A DNA stretch of 64,000 nucleotides from Caenorhabditis remanei. Lineage: Eukaryota > Nematoda > Chromadorea > Rhabditida > Rhabditidae. Below are positions 21,898 to 31,773 of the stretch, in pieces (within the stretch, counting starts at the first letter, position 1; each line of letters opens with the position of its first letter). The DNA lies in the NCBI RefSeq assembly GCF_010183535.1, contig NC_071331.1, positions 4,836,001 through 4,900,000 of the forward strand, in the 5' to 3' direction. Below the pieces are notes generated by a model. The model ran no database searches and was not told the DNA's origin. It saw nothing but the letters and a program-made list of their open reading frames with translations. The translations under genes and the position numbers were made by a program.

Positions 21898-22054
21898 GGT
21901 TCACGAACCTTTGCCGAACGTGTTAAAGGCGCAAGGAATTGGTTCGGATGGGTCTCGCAGTTGAAAGCATGAGAAACTGTAGTAAAAATATTAAAAATTG
22001 TAGTACCCTCCGGCAAAAAAAATCGTAACACCCTCCGGCAAAGGTTCGTGAACC
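21898..22054. repeat. Small MITE with palindromic ends
   Basis: GGTTCACGAACCTTTGCCG (21898) is mirrored by CGGCAAAGGTTCGTGAACC (22036-22054). Each end is itself nearly palindromic. CCCTCCGGCAAA occurs twice near the right end. Confidence 0.6.
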
Positions 22055-22562
22055 TGTAATAGCCCGTTATTGAGAAAAGAAAACACTTTCCGAGTTGTGA
22101 TTGAAACACTGTTTTATAAAAAGTTATAATTCTTACAAAAAATATTCACCTGATTGGATTGATTATTGCCGAGCAAATCTGAACAGAGTCGAACTGCATG
22201 TGTCTCCAAAGTGACCGTGATACCTTTCGACTGAATGAGTAAATTTTTTCTAACTTTTTAATAATTAATTCCATTTCTACTGGTTGCTTTAATTATTTGT
22301 TTTTAGAAAATGAGTAGGAATTTCCTATCAATCTTTCCAACAGGTTAAACACTTATCAATGATTAGTAACAGTTTCTTTAAATCACCGCATATTCTTGTC
22401 TATCTCAGTATTTTCAATGTTTCATGGTCTCATGTTTTGTTCTAATATCTTTCTTTTCAATGATATTACACTTTGAAATTCTAAAAAAGATTATCTAATT
22501 TGAGACTACTTATTTTCCCAGTTACATCAGTTCTGCATAAATTGTTTTTAGTTTCATATTTG

Positions 22563-22630
22563 CTGTTTCATTGGCTCATAATTCAAACAAATTGAAAGTT
22601 GTAATCTGATAGTTTCAATTAAAATCTCGT
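22563..22630 (+). ncRNA. Predicted 21U-RNA gene
   Basis: Exact core 22563-22570, TGAT with T at 22610 (spacing 40). Confidence 0.55.
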
Positions 22631-23969
22631 AATTTTCGCACAAACCTTGTGTTTATCACAGTTCCTAGATGTTCATGACATATTAACGTTAGCGGACATG
22701 TCACTGAAAATCCTGCACTTGTTCTGCAATTGACGGAAAAAAATAACAGTAAGTACCAATAATTTGAAAAATTTATCTAAAGTTTTCTATTTTCTGCTGA
22801 CAACAAGGTTGACAACTGTAGCGGAACATGATATCATATATGTAGAATTCTGTTCGAATGTTTATGGTGTTTTAAAATGAATTCCTATTTTTAGTGACAT
22901 TGAACAATAACGTTAATATATTTTGTAATTGCGAAACAGGAGATACATACATCCTTACTGTACCTGAAGCTTGGTTTCAGCTTTACATAAATAATTATTT
23001 TTCAATTGGTAGTTGACGTAATACTTTAGGAAGCTGGTGTTACAAAGAATTTTGTTTTCTTCATCATTTATTGTGTTCAATAATGTTACGAAACGTGTTT
23101 CCCAAGTATTTCGGTTTCAAAACATAAATTATTGGCAGTGCTTGTTTCAACAGTACCAGTTATGAAGTACAACTCTAATTTCATCACATTCGACGCATCA
23201 TTCGTTGAAGTTCTTCTGATTTTGCAGTACACATAGGATTTGAATTAAAAAAATTTAAAAATTAAGAGAGGGATAAAAGTTTTTTGGGTTTTTCAGTTTC
23301 AACGGTTTCAGAAATGTTTCAGATATTAAATTCTAGGTTATTCTCTACGGTATTTGTGTTCAACTAAACTTTTCATACAAGTTTTCTCAAATAATTACAA
23401 TCATTTCTGGTTCAATCACTATTTTGCGCATTTGTATTTATTCTTTAGAAAACTTGCAAGCTGGTTATTTGAAAATTGTTAAGTTTCAAGTTTTAGTGGT
23501 AATATGAGCAACTTAATGATGTCACAAAACGTGAAGCTCTTCTGACTTTGCAATACACACTCGACAATGCAAACAGTACCAATAGAAAGACACACACCGA
23601 AATGAATTAAATGATGATGAAACACTAATTGTTTTTTTTTCTGTTTATCAAATTACTTATCACATGTTTACTTTTAAAATAAGTAATTGTCTTCTCAATC
23701 TGAGCGTTCCAGATGTGATAATAATATGACAAAGACTATCCAAAAAGCACTTTGCTATGTCAAAAAGTTTGTTAATCAATTTCTACAGTCGCTGAGAGTA
23801 GTTTTGAAAATGCGATAATTATTTTGATACGCGAAATCATGATAATCGTAACAATTGTTTCTAATTGTAAGCATTATCAAATTTCAGAGTCCTGGCAGCA
23901 ATAAAACATGATTGGAACAGAGGATTTTACGATGATCTAATTTTGTGTCAGAAATTATGGAATTTTTTA

Positions 23970-24036
23970 CAGTTTCAGTTTGATTTCATTACATTGATGC
24001 ATCGGTATTTAATGTTCAAAAAATTTGACGTCGAAA
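23970..24036 (+). ncRNA. Predicted 21U-RNA gene, variant core
   Basis: Core variant CAGTTTCA 23970-23977, TGTT with T at 24016 (spacing 39); TAAT at spacing 36 is an alternative. Confidence 0.4.
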
Positions 24037-24749
24037 TAATTTTTCACAATTATTCGCTTTCAATAATCCATCCACACACTAAAAAATTTTTTTATTGATT
24101 TTTTTACGGTTACGTTGAGAAATTAAAGGTTTGAAACTTGCAAAAAATGTACTACACGTTTACAAAAAAAACTGGCCCAATCCTAAGCATGACAACGACT
24201 GCCAAACAAATTAGATGTTCAGATTTTTTAAATTTTTGAAACACTGGGAGACCCTCTTCAGAGAAGTCAAGAGAAAATAATCGAAGCTCCGCCCACTCAC
24301 GTTGCGTTCTCCAGGTTTACTGATGGATTATGAACAATTAGAAATGAAAACTAAACTGTCAGTGAATAGTTATAACCTCTGAAATTTTCTATCGGAAACA
24401 GTTTAAAATTTAGAGACGGATTCTGAGATGTAGCAAGGAAATGTACGGCAATTTCGGGTTTAATGAAAGAAATCTGTTTTGTGGTACCGTGATAGATTGG
24501 ATTTTGAAAATGTTTCGTCTCCATCAGTTTTTATTACTCTCACTAGTTAGTGATTGTGAAAACGCTTGTAAATTGATGACTGTACCTTCTTTTATCGTAA
24601 ATATGAGCTGAGTCTTAATGATTTGTTTAGTTTTGAATGCAACACCTCTGGGCTCTGTTAATTGAATGCATTGTTCCTGATTTCTTTGAGATCGTTTTTC
24701 AGCTTTTTGGTGTGAAAATAGTTTTTTTTTTGTTTTTCACAGATTCTTA

Positions 24750-24819
24750 CTGTTTCAAAAGTTTATGTTAATTTTCATAAGCCAGAGACAAAAGTTAATT
24801 CCAACCATGCTTGCAAAAT
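24750..24819 (+). ncRNA. Predicted 21U-RNA gene
   Basis: Exact core 24750-24757, TAAT with T at 24799 (spacing 42, at the long end). Confidence 0.45.
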
Positions 24820-27448
24820 TCGGTTTTTGAAATGGCGGAAAACTTCAAAAAAATATCAGTAAATTCGAGTAGGCGAACAAATTTTTCAAGCTGATATCTT
24901 CTATTCGGAAAGCGGAATTCCGCTCAACCCTACTCCCAAATAAACAAATAACGCAAGAACTCCATTACTCTTCTCATCTTTTTAATCCCTAATAATCCCT
25001 AATTTTTTTCCATGTTCCTGGAATCAGCTGATATTTAACCATTGCAAGATTTTGTAACACATTTTTGCAAAATGTTCTAAAAAAATAAAATTAGAGGTAG
25101 ATTATGAAACATAACTTCAAACAGTTAAACTATATTTCACATTTGTGTAACGGATTGTTTTTTCCCAAATGCTTTCCATTTCAAGTTCTCAATATAATGT
25201 TTATAGAATATGCGGTTGATGTTCACAACACTCACTATTAAAAAATTAACATTACTCTTCTCTAAAAATCATTGAGGTTGGATTACAAAACATTATCGTT
25301 CCAACTATTTATGTATTCAAAAGTAATTATCTTCGATAAGCTTGTATAAAGAAATCAAAATAACGGAACAGGGAAAATATAAAAATATACCTATCATGAA
25401 TTTCATTTTAATTAAGTACCTGGATTCGCAAAATTCCTGTATGAATACTGAAAATTTTGATTTACCGATGTCTACTGTTCATTTTCAAGTTTACGATGAA
25501 TTTTAAACTGTAAATTTCCTACTTTAATTTTCAGAACTTTGCTAGGTATTTATATTAACACTAAAGTAATTCCTATAAAACATATATTTGGAGTTATGTA
25601 TGTTATCCTTTAGCCATATTGGAATCTAGAAAAAAGTTTTTTCCACTGTGTTTTACTAGGAATAACTCACTTTTTACATTACATTAGTCAATTGGTTAAC
25701 AGGATTCAGCTTTTGTGAAGAAAATCTTTATAAACTGGAATGTGCATAAGATTACACAAATTCTATTATAGAGAAGGAATAATTTGGTTAGAAAACTTTT
25801 TGTCGAAAAGGTTAAAAAAATTGAATTCTGAACTCTTGTAGGACAAAAATCGAATCGAGGTTGGCCCTTTATCACTTTTCTTGATGTTTTTGAAAAGTCA
25901 TAAGATTCCGAACTACTTATTTAATTAATTTATTTGTTTATTTATTTACTTGTCTAACAAAATCGGATCAGCAGGGATGGTTGTGCCAAACCGTGTTTGC
26001 GGAACAAGTGCGCAAATAGTCTTCTTCTCAAAATTTATACGATTCAAACAAAAATGATACTAATAAAAATGGGCTAAACTATCCGACTTTCTTAAGAAAG
26101 AAAAACAGAAAACGTTTAAAGTGAACTTTCCACATTTGCATGACGATAGAACAGACGAATATCTTAGTGCTCAATTGTCGATGCAACTAAATGATAAGAT
26201 CTTGATTAACTGCTAAGAAACAGCTACAATCACAGTTATGATATTTCTCTTCCAATGTGAATATACCAAAAATTTACCGGCAAATTGCCGGAAAGTGATT
26301 ATCGGTTAGCACACACAGTTCTGTTCGCAAAAGAAATTCCCGCTTCATGAGCAATTTGAAACAACAAGTTGTCAAATAATTATCGATTAATCTCATTTAA
26401 ACATTTTTCTTACAATTACGCTAATATTTATTGTCATAACATTCTGATAAATGAAGGATGATAACCAGTGGAACTTCCACTAACAAAGTTGTTCTGTATC
26501 GACTTGCATGTAATAGTTCAGTAGAACATTATCCTTGATGATGGATTCAATTTTGGTTAACTGTCAAAAATTGCTATTCTGTTACATTGCATTGATAAAA
26601 TAGAAATTTATCGAACACTGAGATAATTATAGCGGTTTTTAGAGATTTTATATTTATTCAATTTTGTTTTTAAAAAATGTTCACAATGAAAACTATTAAT
26701 GAAAACTATTGGGGCCTTAAGCTTAAAACATAAAACCGTATTTTCATGACTTTAAATCTCTGAACAATCTACCTCTAGTTGAGATGCATGTCCAAAGTTT
26801 TTAGGTTTTATCAATATTCTACTGTTTCCAATAATTGTGAAAAACAGGTTGTCAAATACAAATACAATGCTTCCGCAACTAATTTCTTTCAGTTTATAGG
26901 TGAATCAAGTTTACAAGAAGTTCGAACAAAAAATCAGAATGTTCCAGTTTCGTACTTTCCATAAACATCTCAGTGTACTAGTTGATTTCTGTATTTTATC
27001 TAACATTCTTTTCCAATGCACTATCTGTCATTAAGTTAAGAAAATATCATTATTTTTATTTTTCCTTCACATTAGAGAACTGAAACATTCTTTGGAGAAG
27101 ACATAGTAATGTCGACTATCTATCTGTCAATTTTATAAAAACTTTGAAAATGTAACCCTTACTTTTATTTTTGAAATTCTGTCATAATGAATACGAAAAA
27201 AATTTGCTGATTTGTGAGCAAAACAAATTCTAATGAAATATGAACTATGTGCTCTTATTTCGATTTCGAAATTTTTTAAACGATCTTGTTTTATATGGAA
27301 GTGTCCTATTGTTTTACTTAGTGACAGCTTATAAAAGAGGAAAAATCGTTTTATTGTCAAATACCAATCGTATGTTTGAAAGAACTATCGGTAAAACAGT
27401 AATAAACCATGAGATCATCTTCAGAAGTGTATGATACACGAGGGAAAA

Positions 27449-28432
27449 TTAGGGCTCGAAATGGGACGAAATGGGACGTCCCGCGTCCCAGCCCGATGGG
27501 ACGGGGCTGAGCCCCGTCCCACTTTTTGGGGACGGGGACGAGCCCCGTCCCGCCGATCGGGGACGGGGACGCGCCCCGTCCCGGATGGTAGGGACGGGGC
27601 TCAGCCCCGTCCCACACTATGGGGACGGGGACGTGCCCCGTCCCAATTGCTTGTTTGGTGCAACATCAATTTTTGACTAATTTTAAGTAGAATTCTGATG
27701 TTTCCGTTAGTTGAAAGTATTTTTTCGAACAGGGTTTGAGTTTAGTTCGCCCAGATATGGAATAAATCTTCTAGATTTGAAAATCTTCTAGATAGGTCTT
27801 TTGTCCCTATCAACAACAACATTAAAATCTGTTTTGGACATCTTCGATTACCGAAATTGGAAATTTTGGGAAAAATCGCGAAAATTGTAGTGAATCTAAG
27901 CTGTTGTCGAGCCGACTACCTCCTTCCTTTTGACAGTCATATGGTCACCGCCGCGACTCGCCACCGTGGCCTAGTGGATAGTATAGATGACTGGGAATCC
28001 GTGGTCGAGGGTTCAGTTCCTGGCTGGTGAAATATATTTTTTGTTCACTTTTTAGAAACTCTTATAACCTTTTGTAATCCTTCCTATGCAAGAAATCATA
28101 TTTTTATCTTCATTTCATGCACCTGCAGAAAATTAACCTCCCAACAGCGTTTAATATGAATGTCTGATAACGAAATTGTTAACATTGTATAAAGAAATAA
28201 TCAAAATCTGTTGTGCATCAAAGTAAAAATTGGGGACGGGGCTCATCCCCGTCCCCAGTAAGCGGGACGGGGACGCGCCCCGTCCCCATAGTGTGGGACG
28301 GGGATCGTCCCCGTCCCCGATCGCCGGGACGGGGCGCGTCCCCGTCCCCAAAAAGTGGGACGGGGCGCGTCCCCGTCCCGGAAAATGGGATGTCCCCAGA
28401 AAGTGGGCGTCCCCATTTCGAGCGCTAGGGAA
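27449..28432. mobile_element. Element with GC-rich palindromic arrays as inverted terminal repeats
   Basis: Arrays at about 27454-27645 and 28230-28430 are inverted copies of each other. Each consists of units of the form GGGACGGGG-n-CCCCGTCCC separated by short AT-containing linkers (ACTTTTTGG, CGATCGG, ACTATGG). Outside them, GGGCTCGAAATGGGACG and its complement form the ends. The 580-bp centre is AT-rich and contains a tRNA-like segment. Long reading frames over the arrays (repeating Gly-Thr-Gly-Arg-Val-Pro) are by-products of the repeat. Confidence 0.7.
27960..28029 (+). pseudogene. tRNA-like sequence inside the GC-array element
   Basis: TGGCCTAGTGG (A-box, 27967) and GGTTCAGTTCC (B-box, 28010-28020) are at tRNA spacing. 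The acceptor and T stems pair poorly, so it is most likely a pseudogene or internal promoter remnant. Confidence 0.45.
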
Positions 28433-30135
28433 AATACAGTTACGGCGTTGACTTCACTATTTTTAGCGGTTTCTACGAATTCATAATTGATGGAGTACAA
28501 TCTCACTGTAATTAGAACGAGTTTTAATGATTGAATGGATTTTTTATTTTTGTTCAAAGATGCATCAGCCGTTGAATAACAATTCCTCTGGTTCATTTCC
28601 TATTTTCGTTACTCATCTTGTGTGGTCAATGAGCCACCGAATCTGTTAAACTGCATTAATTGCGTTTGTAAAAAATTTTCTGTTTACTTCATGCATTTTT
28701 AAATATGATTTTTAATTTATTTAATGGGTAAAGTCTATGAATACTATTCGAATTCTATGAATGTGGGGTCTGTCCGCATCTTTGTCACAATGTCGGCATT
28801 TTATTTTCATTTCCGAAATACAAATTATCATAAAAAAGATTTCACGTCAACTCAAGTGGCGTAGCCGCGAGGAAACGCGCCGAAGGCGCGTCAGCATAAG
28901 CTGGTAGAAAAATAAATTGTTTCAGGAATTCATAGGAAGTGAGCATTTACTAGATTGTTATCTCAAGTTCGTGAAAGAAAGCGAGTTACGGTTCTCCTTT
29001 CGTGCGAATTCAGAAATGACCTAAAAAAAGATTAATTTCAGACCGCGATCGAGACTCTGCTCCAATTGCTTGATTTCTCAAAGTTGGGGTCCGATTTAAT
29101 ATAGAAACCAATATTTCCACCCCATTACAAGCTCCCAAAATGTTACCGCGCTATTCTGATTCGCACAAGCTTCGAAAATGTAACTTAACTACACAACAAG
29201 CAATGAAACATATTTTCCTCTGTGTCTTTTTTATTTGGTTTGAGTTCTGTTTATTGTCTCATTTACTAGTTTTACAATCGTTGTACTCACAGTCAGAAAA
29301 TGTTCTCCAGTTCCAATTAATTTATTAATAGAGTCAACAAATGCATAAGTTAATTCGAGGGGGGATCAAGTCACGAAGAGCAAGTCATTATGAAATAGTG
29401 CTAGTTTCCACGTTGAACTACGCAAAAATGCATATATACATCTAAACTATTTGTATCTCTTATCGGCGACACGTTTCAATTAGTCAACTGAATTACTGAA
29501 CATTAGTTCTTTTTTCTCAATTTTTCACAGTTTCTAGAAACAGTGATAAATCGTTAGTCAATTTAAATTCGGTGCGATTGGAGTTTTAATGACATTTGTA
29601 AATAATAACTTAGAATTGTCAAAAATGTAAATTTGCAAAAAACATTTTTTATTTTTCTCAAATGAAGGATTAAATTTTCAAGAAAAATAACCACCAAATC
29701 ATATACTATTATTTTTTCTGTTAAAAAAATGTTGGTTTAACTTTTTGGTTACAGCGCATCGTAATTCCTGGCCGAAGTAAAATATATAATATCCTTTTTC
29801 AGAAAAGTCATAAGAAGTTCCACGATAACTGCCAATCAATGGCTAAATACCAAATGTGTAATCAAATTTCAGTAAAGCCTATATGTTTCTTGAAATTATC
29901 ATTTTCGAGTTTATAAACTCTTTTCTGAAAATCCTAATCAAAGAATTTTTCTAAAACTCTCAATTTGTATTTATATAGGATGCTCAACTGGCTCCAAGCG
30001 TACATTTTTCTCGAAATCATCAAAGTGGCAATTCAGAAACAGTATTTTCCTGTCATTCCTGTATCTACAACTTAGAGTAATGATTTTATAACGGCTATTC
30101 CACTGTGAAAAGTAAATTTATCACTCAAAATAAAG

Positions 30136-30201
30136 TTGTTTCAGATAGATGCCTTTAACAGGAGAAATTGAGAACAACAATTTATTATATGATCTCAAAC
30201 C
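30136..30201 (+). ncRNA. Predicted 21U-RNA gene, variant core (paralogue of 30867)
   Basis: Variant core TTGTTTCA 30136-30143, CAAT with T at 30181 (spacing 38). The spacer GAGAAATTGAGAACAACAA is identical to that of 30867, and the sequences diverge within the predicted 21-mer. Confidence 0.5.
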
Positions 30202-30866
30202 CTATTTTTCGTTTCTGAATAAAAACAAACGATATTCACACTCATGTGTAGAAGAACTCAATTCCGTGTAGACGATATCTTGAATTACAATAAATTGTTA
30301 GAAAAATAATTGAGCTTTTTTTTTAAATTCAAGCTCACAATCGTTTGTATATGAACGTCGAGCGGCATCAAATCAACTGATAGAGTATGAGTGCCTTAAT
30401 AAAGTACCGTATTTTGATTTTTCGTTTGTATTCGAATAATTGACAAAATCAACAAAACGTGTCTGTTAATCCAGTTACTACCATTGGACATAACGGAAAA
30501 AAGATGGAAAACTCACATCAACTTTTTGTGGTAACCAGATCTTATGTTTCAAATCCACACAGTAAAATTACGTTTTCAAACTTGATTCCTGCGAGTATAG
30601 TGCAAGGGCTGATAAAGATAGTGGTTAAATGTTAGAAAAGTGCAGATGTTTGAAAGGAAGAAACTTCGAGAAGTAATGTATTCTTGGATTTTAAAGAATA
30701 CTTTGTAAATTTCTAGAAGTCGTAAAAGTAGTATTTCAGAAACCGTTCAGTCATTCATGTTTCTACAACGTGCAGTGCCATCCGCTATGGATTTCTTCAA
30801 ATATGATGAATTTATTAGAACAGCGGCTAATTTCCTGTGAAAATAAATTTTTCACTCAAAATAAAA

Positions 30867-30932
30867 CTGTTTCAGATAGTTGCCTTAATCTGGAGAAATT
30901 GAGAACAACAATATATTCCTGCCTTGAGTATA
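30867..30932 (+). ncRNA. Predicted 21U-RNA gene
   Basis: Exact core 30867-30874, CAAT with T at 30912 (spacing 38). Downstream partner of the tandem copy at 30136. Confidence 0.7.
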
Positions 30933-31773
30933 GAATTTTATTCGAATGTTTCTCTTTAACAATTTATGGTCGCACTGCCAAAAAAATTACACAATGTCAT
31001 CCCACAAATTCAACTTTTCTGAATTCCTAAATTCCGATTTCAAGTTCTATTTAATTGGATACGAAGCTTGTTATATCTACTATCCTCTACATGAAACATG
31101 ATAAAAAATCACAAAACAAAAACCTGTTTTCCCGATGTATCATCAGCTTCCTTCTAAAAATCAAGGTTATGATCTTACAACGTTCTATTTTCAGTTTCCC
31201 TGATTTTCAATGGACAGTTATAAGTGGAGAACTGTTAACCATCAAAGTGAAACCAAGGAAAAAAAAGCCAAACATTTTTCAGTTTCATAATTTTCGAATG
31301 TAAAAATGAATGAAATGTGTACTTCTTCAACAACCCGTCGAATCCCCTTCTTCTAATGTCAAACACGGTCACTCATCAATAGGATCAATGAGATTGTTTT
31401 CCGGAATTCCATTTCAAACGTTTCGATAACTGTAAGTTTTTTGCAGAGACTTTCTTTTTTCAGATTTAATTTAATTTATTGACTAAAAAAAAATTATCAA
31501 TACTATACACTAGAGACCTGATCAAGCCCCTCACGAGGCGACAGACCAGGTAGGGGGGGGGGGGGGGGGGAACAAATAAAAAATAAAAAAAAATTGGGAA
31601 TCATAATGGCAAGATAGGATTGGGGTAAGGATTATAAAACCGAACTGTGAAAGTGGTGGTGGAAGAATTTAGAGAAGGATAAATTAAATTATAGTGACAG
31701 ACCGTTAAAAATGGGAGAGGCGGGTGAGTGAGCAATATAATACATGGGGGTGGGAGAGAGAGAGAGTTCAAAC

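Larger units (their letters stand above)
19284..27448. other. Gene-free AT-rich part of the cluster, sparse motifs
   Basis: No host gene is visible. Exact cores occur only at 20532, 22563 and 24750, plus variants at 21379 and 23970. Two small inverted-repeat elements (19674-20123, 21898-22054) are recognisable. The rest is AT-rich with frequent short A and T runs. Confidence 0.6.
28433..31479. other. Gene-free part of the cluster with a tandem duplication
   Basis: No host gene is visible. Two diverged direct copies (about 30030-30210 and 30735-30935) each carry a 21U-type unit. A repeat fragment (ATTTCACGTCAACTCAAGTG..) with GGCGCG-type sequence is at 28840-28900. Confidence 0.55.

Noticed and set aside
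1186..28029. Functional tRNA genes at 1186, 27960 (and 54669)
   Set aside because: A- and B-box-like sequences are present but acceptor and T stems do not pair, so I list them as pseudogenes.
27431..28596. Reading frames encoding repeated GTGRVPVP-type peptides
   Set aside because: They follow directly from translating the GC-rich palindromic arrays and occur on both strands.
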